DNA from: Anthonomus grandis grandis
Lineage: Eukaryota > Arthropoda > Insecta > Coleoptera > Curculionidae
Length of the DNA stretch: 64,000 nt
Direction of reading: 5' to 3'
NCBI RefSeq assembly: GCF_022605725.1
Contig: NC_065551.1
Location: 24,428,001-24,492,000, forward strand
Under the pieces are notes generated by a model. The model was given only the letters and a program-made list of their open reading frames with translations. It was not told where the DNA came from and searched no databases. Positions 33,593-44,589 of the stretch are shown here, piece after piece. The stretch's first letter is position 1; the number at the start of each line of letters is the position of its first letter. The translations under genes were made by a program, and so were the position numbers.

Positions 33593-35555
33593 TTAAATAA
33601 AAGAATGCAGAATTATTTCTTGGCGACTGACAGTGAAGATGGCCAATAAGCCAAAAAAGATCAACAGAAACAATAATTTGATTTTCATTTTCTCTCGATG
33701 TATCTTCTTTGTTCCCAAGCATTCCTATATCGGGAACTTTTATATATATCTGATTAAACTTTTGAAAAGTAATTGTGTCGATAATTTCCGAAAAATCATT
33801 AAGTTAACAAAACTTTGCATATCACAAAATATTTGTCAATGCCAAAACTTGTATTAAACCTCTCGCATTTTCTAGCAGAGCTGTTCACGAACCCTTACAT
33901 ACATAATACATTCATCGTGTCGAGAGGATGTCTTTCCTATGACAAAAGCAAATACAATAATGATAATTTTGTAGAACCACTCAATAACGTAATATGTTTT
34001 CCATCAATTAAATTTACCTTCCAACAAGAACCAAATGACATGAAATGGCTGGAAAGCATTTCTTGGTACCGTTTTTTTTCGTTTTTTTTAAATGCATTAA
34101 TTTATTAAAGAAAAAGATTTTTTTAATTGCTAGAATCAATGGTTATGACTATGGGATTATTGATAAGTTTATTTAAAAAAGATCTTACTTTAAAGCTATT
34201 TTTTAAAATTTTACCACATTTAAAAAGATACAACGATGATATATGATCCTACCTTTACAAAAGCCTTTAATAGGGTTTTTAAAGGCTTATGTCTAAGAAT
34301 TTTCCATCAGAGGCTAATTAAAAGTTTGGAATCTGAGAGATTAGTGAGATTAATTCTAACGATTCTGATAAAAAATACTAATACTAAATATGACAAACAA
34401 GAATGATAATATCAGATGTTAAAAAGATGTAGCTCATGTGAAATATGGAAAAGTTACAATACCAAGTTTGACAAAAAATCATTTAAGAACTGGCCACTCT
34501 AGTATTATACAACTTGAAATTACATGAACCAGTTAAACACAGTCGAAAATTAAATACACACAAAAATTTGGCAATATTCAAAAATCAAAAAGCAATTTTT
34601 AATATAGTTAAAAGTCCGATTCCTTATAGTCCATATTTGTATAATTTAGTTAGTGTTTAAGCTTTATTTAGCAATGCTTCATTAGATTTTTCGCTGTCTT
34701 AGTTACATCATTAGTATTTAAGGTAACTTTTAAGCAGTTTTCAGTTTTCTCCCGAAGATGCTAAGATCGCTAGCGAAACACGTGTCGACAATAAACTAAA
34801 GAGTTTTGGTTAGTGGAATACCTGAGTGTAACATCAAAGTTTCCAAATATGAGACTACTACATTTATTGCTTATAATTGGCTTAGGGAAGCGAAATATTA
34901 AATCATTTCATTATATACAGCCTGTTTTCATAAATAAATTACCCCAATTCAATTTCTTCTTTTTTTATTTTTTCAACCATCACAGCATAAAAATCTGCCT
35001 TTCATTTTTTATAAAATATCAGTTTATGTCAAAAATACCCCTCTTCCAAACATTTTTATCTCTAAGATACCGACAGAGGTATAAAATGCATTGAAAACTT
35101 GTACTGGTGGCAATCAGCAACCATTACAGTAAACGATATTACTACTAAAAATATTAAAATTCGTAGAGAAATCAAACAAAGATACGTCTGAACTCCTTTG
35201 TATTTTAATACTCTGAGGCCAAATTTATGAACAATTTTGAGGATCAAGAAATGAGAGTGAAAGTAAATGTAATGCTTTTCTCAAATATATCATCTACAGA
35301 CGACACTCTCCTGATTGCTGATGGTGTTGAAGAACTCCTAGAGATATTCACCAGGCTAAATAATAGCAGGAATAAATACGAGATAAACATAAACAATAAA
35401 AAAACAATTCTGTGATAATCAGCTAGATAAATAACATGCAAAAGCTGAAATTCACATAAATAATCATATTATACACTTGCATACATAACATCTGGGCATC
35501 ATAGAACAACTCAAGTTTGCTATTACTTCTTGTAGGATGTTAAGTTACTCTTCTT
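33593..35555. other. AT-rich DNA between integrase and Tc1-like relic
   Basis: Several short frames (33,633-33,857; 33,815-34,108; 34,813-35,094) show no domain. This is where gypsy RT-RNase H would be expected, and I find none of its motifs (no YxDD). A hammerhead-like motif is listed separately. Confidence 0.45.
34751..34789 (+). ncRNA. Hammerhead-like motif (Penelope-type element signature)
   Basis: CCGAAGATGCTAAGATCGCT followed by AGCGAAACACGTGTCGAC resembles the minimal hammerhead core: CUGANGA (here CCGAAGA), a stem GCTA/TAGC, GAAA, a very short C-ACGT-G stem and a UC cleavage position. Short hammerheads of this type occur in the terminal repeats of Penelope-like retroelements. The first core base pair position is changed (C for U), so activity is doubtful. 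No Penelope protein is recognisable nearby. Confidence 0.35.
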
Positions 35556-35559
35556 ATAC

Positions 35560-36420
35560 TGCAATAATAAGTTTGAGTATGAGGTATGAAGTCAAGCTCA
35601 AATTCTTTGTTTTGGCTCATGCCATAAATATTTGATGGGATTTAGGTCAAGACTGTATACTGGCTACTCCATAACCCGAAGACAACTTCTGTACTGTAAT
35701 CTTGCACGATTCTTGCGAAGTGTGGCCTTGCATTGTCATGCATAAAGGTAAATTCGTCTCCAATTTATACAACGTGAAGTACCACATGAGTTGCTAAAAT
35801 TTCCTCGATTTATCTAGCAGCCGTCAAAGCTCTTTTTTCGTGAGCACGGTCGCCTTAACAAATGAATTCATGATCGGTTCGTGCTCCTATAATAATTGCC
35901 TCCTAGGCCATGCAGAAACTCTTTAACCTACTTACTCAATCTGACTCTTCCAAGCAGCAATCTACATCGCTCTTTTGGTTTTCAATATACCTTCCTTCTT
36001 CGGTCACCACCATGGAGGCTTATTCTGGTATAATCTGAGAATAGAACAGATCCCCATTATTCAAAATTGGTGTCAAATTCAGATGATCCCTTACAATCGC
36101 AGATATTTTAGGGGTCAATGTAATTTTCCTGCAGTCTTCGACTTAATATTCACTCATTTATATCCATCCACTCCTTGCATCTCACGAAGGTGTTGTTGCA
36201 CTTGATCGACATTAAGATGATGATTGCTTAATGCTGTTAACATAATAAGCGGTGAGAATTGAAAATGGAATTCTGTCATAATGCTGGCACACTCTTCGAA
36301 CTGCTGCTCGTGTCATATTCAATTGTCTAGCTACAGCTTGCTTATCAAGTTCATTTTCGATTAAAACATTAATTTGGGCAGCTTTTTGTAATGTAGTATA
36401 TTAAACTACTGCAATTAAAC
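35560..36420 (-). pseudogene. Tc1-like transposase relic inside the gypsy element
   Basis: The minus strand reads, in broken frames, an N-terminal HTH piece (QLDMTRAAVRRVCQH near 36,310), AIIIGARTDHEFI and TAARYIEEILATHVV (with changes). It then reads FTFMHDNARPHFARIVQDY (second catalytic Asp) and LNPIKYLWH near 35,640 (the NPIE-LWD block). This is the usual Tc1 order. It sits where the gypsy RT region should be, so it may have contributed to the loss, or may have landed after the deletion. No TIRs were identified. Confidence 0.7.
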
Positions 36421-36735
36421 ATTATAAAGAGTATGAAAAACGAATAATATGCAAATGTCAGTTGCAAACCCGATAATTTTAATAATTAACAAAATTGACA
36501 CGTTTTATTTTTTTACCGGTTGTTACGCATATAAACGATAAGCCTTCTTAATCAATTTGTACTTGCATTAAAGCATAATTTTCCTAACGAGCATTCATCT
36601 AACGAATACTTTTTCATTTTTTTTATGAATATTATAATATTTTAAACTTTCATTAATTTACCAAAGATATGTTTATAGTAAAGCGGCAAAATTATGGCAT
36701 GTTTCATATTTATATAGAATATTTAGATTCTCTAC

Positions 36736-37051
36736 TCAATTTATTGTTAACATAATTAAAATATAAATGTCGAAATAGATAAGGAACAAATCTTTTTTTA
36801 AATTGTTGTCATCACTATTTAGGTCACTGGCATTATCGAAGTTAAAAATGGTTATATTACATATTCCATCTTTCTCAATTTTAACGTCGTCTGTAAAAAT
36901 ACAAATCAATTAAGGAAATCACAATAAAAGTAAAGTTGTTCATACCATAAGTGACCGTGTAGAGATTAGAGATGCTAGTGATGGTTGGTGGTAATTGATC
37001 GTCGACAAACCATTTGAAGAAATATTTTTCATCGTTTTCTTTCCATCCAAA
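36736..37051 (-). CDS. Candidate two-exon gene fragment of unknown function
   Basis: Exon A (37,051-36,946, acceptor TTCTTATGAG) and exon B (36,890-36,736) are joined across a 55-nt intron. The intron has donor GTATGA (36,945-36,940) and acceptor TGTATTTTTACAG. Splicing keeps one frame: FGWKENDEKYFFKWFVDDQL (first 20 residues), then PPTITSISNLYTVTY, then DDVKIEKDGICNITIFNFDN and a hydrophobic, Ile/Leu-rich end before TGA at 36,738-36,736. Composition (charged, aromatic, Pro/Thr) looks like a real secreted or extracellular domain followed by a membrane-like tail. I do not recognise the family, and no upstream exon was found. It lies in the gap of the gypsy element, so it could be a captured or pseudogene piece. 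Confidence 0.4.
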
Positions 37052-37571
37052 CTCATAAGAACAGATAATAGTTTATAAGTTACAGTGTACAAAAAAACAT
37101 CTTCAGACCCTGTAACGGTTGATTTTTGCTTAAACTATTTTATATATTAATCTAATTCTTTAAAAACAAAGTTTCTTAACTATTTAATCAAACAATTAAA
37201 AATTATCCAATTGTATATTTTTATTTAATTCACAGCCATCCTGTGTAAATAATATTCGTTTGAAAAGAATTCTAGTCTGGTATTCTTTGGACGCGTTCTT
37301 CGTTTTTTTTTGGGTACATATTTTTTTGGGTTCTTCGCTCACGGTAAACCGCCGAGCATCGGTCATTTTCTGCCAAGATCCACTTCTGTGCAACTAGTAC
37401 AGACTAAAATCGCTGTTTTATAGGAGCCGACGTAGATATAATTTTATGCTCAACCAACGATGTATACCCAAACTAATCACCCATTTCATCAAATGCAGTT
37501 TTGACAACAAACTATCTAAAATTTCTTGCTGTTGTTTAGTTAATTCAGTTTGAGATTGAACTGCAAACGTA

Positions 37572-38070
37572 TCAACGGTACATGGTGGTTCTTTTAAAGA
37601 AAATATCTAACTTCCAAGGCGCAAATCTGGAACTATTAAATTTAAAGAAATCTATGCCTAGAATTAACTGATGTCTAAGTGCCGGAATAACTAAAACTGG
37701 AACAGTGTTCAATTTACCCTCAAGTTCAAATGGAATGGAAACGGTACCAATGCTTTCACAAATACTGCCATTAGCTACCGTGCAACTCATTTTTTTATTA
37801 TGGTCTAGTTGTAAGCCTAAAGATGATATAATGTCCCAACCAGGCCCTCCAATAATGCTATTTGTAGCACCGCTATCCAATAATCCACAAAGGTTTATGA
37901 CCAAAACTTTTAATTCCAAATACGGTCTCTCATCGCCTTCGGCATGTGCGATTATGAAATCTAAAACTGCTTGTTGCTTTGAAGTAATTGTCGAATGCTT
38001 AATATTTCTGGTTGTATTTGGAAATGCGACTACACAACCTTCTAGTGCCTCCCTTGATAATTTCCCTGGG
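37572..38070 (-). pseudogene. Gypsy aspartic protease
   Basis: The frame overlaps the end of gag and probably was reached by ribosomal frameshifting. It contains GLLDSGATNSII (the DSG/A active site; Asp15 counted from the Met at 37,919) and RHQLILGIDFF, the ILG motif of retropepsins, about 75 residues later. The frame stops at 37,572-37,574, soon after WKLDIFFKR. The usual link to RT is only traceable as a stub further down. The plus-strand 123-residue frame at 37,705-38,076 is its antisense. Confidence 0.85.
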
Positions 38071-38926
38071 GTCTAGCACATCTGGGACAAGTTCTTACAG
38101 TAAAATTTCTCTCACCACACTTAAAACAATGCTTTGATTTTGCCTCCATACATTGGTTAGATCTATGACCCTTTTTACCGCAATTCCAGCAAGTTAAATC
38201 TGATACTAAATCACAATTAGCTCTAGAACTATATGGTTCCGAATAAACATAAGCTAAATCTGGCTCCAAAAATTTTCTGTTTCTTGGAGACGGAGTAAAA
38301 GCCTCTATGGAAGCTTTTCGTTCCTCTAAACGACAACTCAATTTGAGTAGTTCCTCAATGGATTTTACTTTAGTGAGACCTAGTTGATTTTGATAAAAAG
38401 GAGCTATGTTTTTCAACAGTATTTTTAATTTGGCACTTTCGGGAATGTGACAGGTAAAACGTTTAAATGCCGTTTTCATAGTAGCAATATACATACCTAT
38501 TGTTTCGTCAGGTCCTTGTGTTCTCTGATTAACTTCACTCAAAAGTTTTTCATTCCAATCCGGTGGTAAAAATTTTTTCTTCAATTCACTATCCAAATCA
38601 TCCCATGTTTTTATGATGTCACAATTAGCTGTCCACCAAAGCTTGGCTTGTCCAATAAATAGATCTCTTGCTGATGCCACCAGTTGAGCCTTTGAAACAT
38701 TTCTTAATGCCGACAATTCTTTGACTCGATCTAAAAATGATAATAAGGACATATTTTTGCCATCAAATTTTACATTCCACTGATACACAGGAACCGATTT
38801 AATTTTTATTATTTGCTGAATACCACTAGATCCAGGCATAACTTGGCTAGTATTTATTTGTTGCACCTCATCTTCAGAGTCCGATGAACTTGTTTTTGAC
38901 TCATTATCGATCATGGTTGATGACAT
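38042..38926 (-). CDS. Gypsy Gag protein, capsid and nucleocapsid
   Basis: A 294-residue open frame. An acidic, Ser-rich start is followed by a retrotransposon Gag capsid-like domain (about residues 45-190: VKFDGKNMSLLSFLDRVKEL, WWTANCDIIKTWDDLDSELK, IGMYIATMKTAFKRF). The nucleocapsid has a canonical zinc knuckle CWNCGKKGHRSNQC (246-259, CX2CX4HX4C) and a second, CFKCGERNFTVRTC (267-280), which lacks the His. In the element this packages RNA into particles. It is uninterrupted, unlike the rest of the element. The next frame upstream (38,985-39,320) may be its N-terminal part, separated by a stop. Confidence 0.85.
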   Translation of the reverse strand: MSSTMIDNESKTSSSDSEDEVQQINTSQVMPGSSGIQQIIKIKSVPVYQWNVKFDGKNMSLLSFLDRVKELSALRNVSKAQLVASARDLFIGQAKLWWTANCDIIKTWDDLDSELKKKFLPPDWNEKLLSEVNQRTQGPDETIGMYIATMKTAFKRFTCHIPESAKLKILLKNIAPFYQNQLGLTKVKSIEELLKLSCRLEERKASIEAFTPSPRNRKFLEPDLAYVYSEPYSSRANCDLVSDLTCWNCGKKGHRSNQCMEAKSKHCFKCGERNFTVRTCPRCARPQGNYQGRH

Positions 38927-38984
38927 TAGAGCAGCAACTTCTAAGGGACCCTATGTCTGAGATAATCTCTTGAACTACCTTACC

Positions 38985-39320
38985 CTACTTTGTAAAGTAG
39001 ATCTTGCTTGCATTAAGAATAGTGACTAATTTTTCTGACCGTTGTTTCTTTGCCTCTTCAGACTTTGCCAACATCCAATTTGCCCTTCCATAAGCATGAT
39101 CTATTTTCGTTGAAATCTTTTTATACTCAGCTGAATCTTGTCCTAAACAATATGTTTTTAAAAGTTCATAAATTTCTTCAATTTTGGTTGTTAGAGCCTC
39201 ATTATCCCTTTCAAAGCTAAATGGATGCTTAGGTAAACTAAACTTTGAATCCTGTTCCTCTACTTTAACAAGTTGGCGGTAGGTTGTTCTTAAATTAGTG
39301 ACTTTTTCGTTTTTGCCCAC
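38985..39320 (-). CDS. Probable N-terminal Gag segment of the gypsy element
   Basis: A 111-residue, Lys/Glu-rich, probably helical frame (LTTKIEEIYELLKTYCLGQD) lying directly upstream of the capsid frame on the same strand with a 58-bp gap. By position it is the N-terminal Gag region or a separate leader ORF. I see no defining motif. Confidence 0.5.
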   Translation of the reverse strand: MGKNEKVTNLRTTYRQLVKVEEQDSKFSLPKHPFSFERDNEALTTKIEEIYELLKTYCLGQDSAEYKKISTKIDHAYGRANWMLAKSEEAKKQRSEKLVTILNASKIYFTK

Positions 39321-39330
39321 CGTAATACCC

Positions 39331-42040
39331 CGAATACAAATCTCATAAATTAATTATTTTTTATATATTGGCAGAAGTGTAAACCAAATTGTGATCACAA
39401 TAAGGTGAATTTATCTCGTTGTATTTTCTTTATAAGCTTTATTAAGTGATACCATGGTATAATAGCTCGTTTTTTTTGTAGTGTTGATGTTTTCCCAACC
39501 TTACGGTTCTTCCCCCAATTAAAGTTATATAATTAACAACCTAAATTTGAATTAAATTTACCTGTCATTTGAAGATAAATTTTAAAGCTTTTATTCGACC
39601 CTAATTTCCAGAGGCAGAGCTTTTACAGGACTTATAATTCGTAGATACTTGGGTATTTATTTTGTGCAGTAGTTTTTATAGTAAGTATTGTGTGACCCTT
39701 TACTTAAATTCTATAGGGGTGTTTTAAGGGTAATTTGGTCACTGGCGCCCCTGAGCTTTATTTATTTACTTCCTTTGTTTTAAAGGACTTGCACGACCAC
39801 TCTCCGCGAGATAGGCTAGCCCAGCACTCTTTTCTTGTCCACCCTTCTATATTGTATTTTATGTTGACCTATGGTTAAATATATGGGTGGCAACCCGAGA
39901 GATACTAGTTGCTATAACTGATAGAAGTATATAGGTAGCTTGATTGATTGCTAAAATACCTGTTATACTAAGTATTTAATAGATAAAAAAGGAATTAAAA
40001 AAATTTTATCAAAATTATAGTCCTAGTTTTCTTTAGGTCTTTTAAATAAAAATACATATCAACAAAATGAGATATTTATCTCCAGCCTAATTATTTAAGT
40101 TATGTATATAATTTAGTTTTCTTATTCACAAAAAGTATACTCAGAATCATAAACTATCTTTTCAATGAAAAAAGTATTACTCCTTTTTTTTCTTCATGTA
40201 ATATAATAATAATACAAATACTTTAATAATTAATTTTAATTAATTTTATAATAATTAATTTTAACCAAAAATATGACATATTTTAAGAAAATAGGCCATA
40301 ATAGGTTAAACAAACAAATTTTCTATTTAAAACTTTTTCATATATTATGCTTTTAATGCCATAGCTTGGCATTGTTTTAGAAGTACATGCAGATGCCAGC
40401 GCTAAAACCCTATACGAAGAGATCGCACCTGAGTGTTGCAGCTTTTAGTGGAAGTTCTAAACCCAGTGGCGCATCATAAGAATAAATTATATACTTAGTT
40501 TCATTCAAAAATTATGTCAAAACTGATGACTTATCAATACTAAAATAAATCATCATATAGTATATTTAAACGTATAAAATTACTTTAATATTTAACTCTG
40601 TTTTATTGACAAATAAAAAATATCGTCTTTGGCTATTAATAACGCCACTGTTAAAAGCGATATTTCAATTTTTTCCACTCTCGGCTACACTGAATTCTTC
40701 ACGTATATCACGTTTCCTCTTCCAGCGGATACTTGCGTGGATACATGGAGATTTAAAATTATTCTCGCTTTAACTCCGACTTGCACAAGAGACATTTATA
40801 AATGCGACAGCAGAGAACCTCTGAACTTTTTTTTTCTGTACGGTTATTAACATGCAGCTGCGCCATTCTTTTTATTGAGTTAAATGTTTAGTTTTTGATT
40901 TTGTATGGTTTAAGTAGGAAAAAGTAATATAACTTGTGTCATATTCCACATAAATGTATGGCACAAATAGCGTTTTAACTATGAGACATAGGGTGAAAAG
41001 TTCTATAGCAAAGTTTAGCGTTGCGAAAAATGTACAAACTAAAAATACTTTTATCTACATAGGATGGGTCATAAAAAAGTTACCATATAATATGATTTTC
41101 TCTTTAAATGAAACTTATATATTAGTTCACAAAATAATTCAGCATAAATAGAGCTTTACTTTGATATAATTTAATACGTATGTCTCATAGTTTAAACGCA
41201 ATTTTTATCGTAGGCCTTGTTGACGCACACTATATAAATAAATTAGGTATATTAATACACTACTTTTAGTTTAACTTTATGATAAAAATCCAATCAATGA
41301 GACCTAACCTATATATTATTGAACACTAGGCCTCCAATAAAACGATGCCTTCTTTAAACATTGACATACTTTATTAATAAATATCAATATTTTTTTCCCT
41401 CTCTAGGTAAACATATATGAACGATGCTCATAGAGCATGTAATTGCCGGCTACCCTCGTAAGACAAATAGTGTCTGACACTTTTCTGTTTGATCAGCAAT
41501 TAAAACACGATCAGTGAATTATGTAGAATTTACACGGTCTCATTGTTCCTCGATGGTTAACTCTATAAATATTAATAAAGAATATTATTTTAAATAATTA
41601 TTTGAGTAATTTTTTTATATGAATGTATGAAATTAATGTATATATGGATTATGGCAAACAATTATTGTATTACTTTTTATACAAAATCCAATAAACTTTT
41701 AACTATGTTAAGAAATATTTACTATGTGGTTTTCAGTATCCTATTATCTGAAAAGGCAGATCTAACCAGCAAAACGGTTATATCCAACATAACGATATTT
41801 ATCAACATGACTATATTTGATAATTTTATATTTACTAGAACTGCAATAGTAAATTTTCGAGATGATCAGTCTATTTAAAGAATGTTATCATGGAAATATT
41901 TGTCATTAGTTGCTAAATATAAAATTGAATAAGAAAAAAGGCATTGTGCCCATTTTGGTTATGCCTAAATTTAGCTTATTTCGGTGGAATAGATAAAAGT
42001 AACTTAGAAATTATATGGTTCTCGTAATTAAAAATCACAC
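39331..42040. other. AT-rich non-coding stretch
   Basis: The 5' LTR and primer-binding site of the gypsy element should begin near 39,400, but I could not identify them. A TGGCGCCCC word at 39,744 is on the wrong strand. Short frames at 40,629-40,850, 40,954-41,151 and 41,627-41,878 have no domains. Confidence 0.45.
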
Positions 42041-42049
42041 ATGGATTTT

Positions 42050-42420
42050 TTAGGTCAACCTAAAGAATTTATTGAAAATTTACAATATAACATAATATAC
42101 CTAATGGAATATTTGCTCTCTAATTTCCAGCTTTTATAATATAACCCGTCAGCTAAATAATTTAGTGTCTTTACCCACAAAAAGCCATTCAGTCGTTGAA
42201 AATGAACCGAAAAGCAGAACAGCGGAGCATTGTTGCGCCGTACCATCTGTTTGAGCTGCGAGACTCTGTAAACAACGAGCAGGAATAGAGCAAACAAATG
42301 AAATATACATCAATCTCGCTGGCTTCAACGTAGCGACGGTCTAAAATACACAGCCGCAGGTTACGGGGATTCCAAGGAAACCAGCCTTAGAAAAGTTTTA
42401 CTTAGAAAAAAAAGAAAAAG
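42050..42420. other. GC-richer block with initiator and poly(A) words
   Basis: The plus strand has TTCAGTCG at about 42,189, followed 12 bp later by ATGAACC and 28 open codons. The minus strand has CAATAAATTCTTTAG (near 42,060) after a GC-rich section. It could be an LTR or a gene terminus; undecided. Confidence 0.25.
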
Positions 42421-44120
42421 AAGAAAAAATTAGAAGCTAAAAATTATATATTTTGTCTTTATTTTTGGCATAAGTTCATCCAGTGAGTACAATATTAATC
42501 AAAAATGTTTGAGTAATCTTCACATTTTGTTAGCCTTTCTTATTTAGCCATGTGCATGTACAAAATAAGACAACAATTATGCAAAAAATACTAGCATTTA
42601 ACATTAATACAACGGTTTTTGTAGTCTCGTCCTTCTGATTCCAACGAAACTATCCACAACGTTGTAGCTCTCTTATAGTCCAAGATCTTGTACTTATTTC
42701 GTAGCTACTAACATTTTGCTTAAAAACATCGAATGCTCGTCAGATCTACCCATATCTTGTTATAATCCAGTGTTTTCATAATGTATGAAATGAGAACAAG
42801 ACGCTGGCATAGTTATTTTAATATCCTGGAAAAGAACATTTTGGTGAAAAATAAATAGAATTATGGTGATATTGCCTATAGGCTCTATTATCGCAATTTT
42901 AATGTTCTTTTAAAGTGTCCTTGAGCTGATACAAATATCACAAAGATTAGAGATTCATATGACCACTAAATAAAATTGTCCACTGAACAAATAAATGTAA
43001 AAGAAAATATAAAATTGTAGGGTTAATAGCCTTCTGAATAAAGTAATCGAATGTAATCAAATAATTGAATTAAATCAAAAAATTACAAAACAAAAAACGA
43101 ATGTCTCTCAAATGGCACTGACTTACCTATAAAAAAAGGCTTAAAGGCATTTTATATATGACATGAAAATCTAAAAGACTTTTTTGCAAATAAATACATG
43201 ATTAAGCTATCGAAAAATGTATTTATTTTAATATTACAACTTATACTGTTTATACAAAAAAAAGATATGACAAACATGATTTTCGTAACTTCGATAAATG
43301 TATATTACAAGGATAAACATATTATAAGACTATAATTATCTTGAGATTTAATAGATACTTGATATTTACCTATATACATTAGAAGTAAAGGAATACTAAC
43401 AACAAAACAAGTTATATACTCTCCCTAAAAAATTATGTTTTTAAACTTAGCGACTTAATTACAAAAGCTTAAATTACAAGATATTTAGTAAAGAGATTTT
43501 CACGTGAAAAATTGTTTTGTAATTATATTTCTATCACAGTCTTTTTTATTAGACTTTTTCGACAGCCTCAATTTAGAAGAGTGACTCTATTTTGATGAGC
43601 TCCGAGAGCTAAAAACCTATTAGACCATAAGTATTTATTTGTTAAAAAAAATTATCAACAATATTTTAACTTATACTATAAAGTATAAGTACTATAAAGT
43701 ATATTTATAACTATACTTATAACTGCTTTATTGGGTGTTCTAATTACCTACTGAATAATTCCTTCCTATCTTTAGATATGAGAACTATTGATGTAAGAAA
43801 AATGTAGAATTGTGAATTAGAAAAAATGGTTTACTAAAGCATAATTTTTTACCAGTCTTTGCTTTAATTGCTTAATTCGACTTTTGCTTCCGTCTCAAAT
43901 TATATATAAAATAAATAAATAAATAAAATGATTATTTTTTTTTTCTAGAAATTTTCGAAGCTCTACTTGTAGGTACATACAAGCTTTTTTTTGTTTTAAT
44001 TCTAAGCTTAGCAATATTTTTTTCTTATTGTTCTTGACTTTCGTTTTATAACTCTTTAACAATTTACAAGGACTTCGAAATCAGTAGCAATAATTGATTG
44101 TTTACCTTTTCTTCCTCTAG
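42421..44120. other. AT-rich non-coding stretch
   Basis: No genes seen. Short direct/inverted units TACTATAAAGTATA recur at about 43,672-43,725. A 40-bp segment at 42,961-43,003 resembles 6,147-6,190. Confidence 0.5.
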
Positions 44121-44348
44121 TTTTTACTTTGGCTTTCGCAAATGTTCGCAGATGAGAGTGGAATAAATTCGTTAGGACGTGCATCTACAGTTGCTGAAGA
44201 ACATAGTCATGTAGACACGATTGCTAATGCCCATTCTGTTACAGTACTCGAGTCTGAAGGAGTTGATAGCGTACATAATTTTGAAGACTTACTCAATGGA
44301 GGTGCTGATATCATTGAAGCAATAGAGGTATTTGGCAAAGACTATTAA
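44121..44348 (+). CDS. Candidate exon, unrecognised acidic protein segment
   Basis: A strong acceptor-like tract (CCTTTTCTTCCTCTAG ending at 44,120) is followed by an open frame running to TAA at 44,346-44,348. It includes MFADESGINSLGRASTVAEE and ends DIIEAIEVFGKDY. Amino-acid use (Glu, Asp, Ser, Gly, His) is unlike the Lys/Asn/Phe-rich chance frames nearby. I do not recognise a domain. It abuts, on the opposite strand, a pogo-like transposase relic, so it could be a piece of another element. Confidence 0.25.
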   Translation, partial: FLLWLSQMFADESGINSLGRASTVAEEHSHVDTIANAHSVTVLESEGVDSVHNFEDLLNGGADIIEAIEVFGKDY

Positions 44349-44589
44349 GTATCTGAAGTGCAGTCGGTATAGTAGCTAGTTTGCGTGAGATTTTATTCTA
44401 TAGCATAAAGGGAAGGTTAATATCAGTTACAGAAGCTACCGTGAAATCTTTTTCAGAAAACTTTCTCTATCATTAGGCCATATCTCAGAAGTTCTAAATC
44501 ATTGTTAACTGTCGTAACTTTACTTACAATCCTCCTCAACTAGTTGTGCTACCTCTGTTTGGTGGGTCCTGGATTGCTACTGAACCATT

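Larger units (their letters stand above)
31740..39330 (-). mobile_element. Broken Ty3/gypsy LTR retrotransposon
   Basis: Reading right to left, the minus strand carries Gag (39,320-38,042), protease (about 38,070-37,572), a stub of the protease-RT linker (LVEHKIISTSAPIKQRF near 37,410), and integrase (33,592-32,162). Gag-PR-(RT-RH)-IN is the Ty3/gypsy order. The reverse transcriptase and RNase H segment, normally about 2.3 kb between PR and IN, is absent. The 3.8 kb there instead holds a Tc1-like relic, a possible two-exon gene and unrecognised DNA. The element cannot move by itself. Confidence 0.85.

Noticed and set aside
33593..35090. Looking for gypsy RT/RNase H or a Penelope RT here
   Set aside because: No YxDD-type box or other RT motif could be read on either strand.
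37705..38076. 123-residue plus-strand frame
   Set aside because: Antisense of the gypsy protease frame.
39744..39752. TGGCGCCCC as primer-binding site of the gypsy element
   Set aside because: It is on the plus strand while gag/pol are on the minus strand, and no LTR edge lies next to it.
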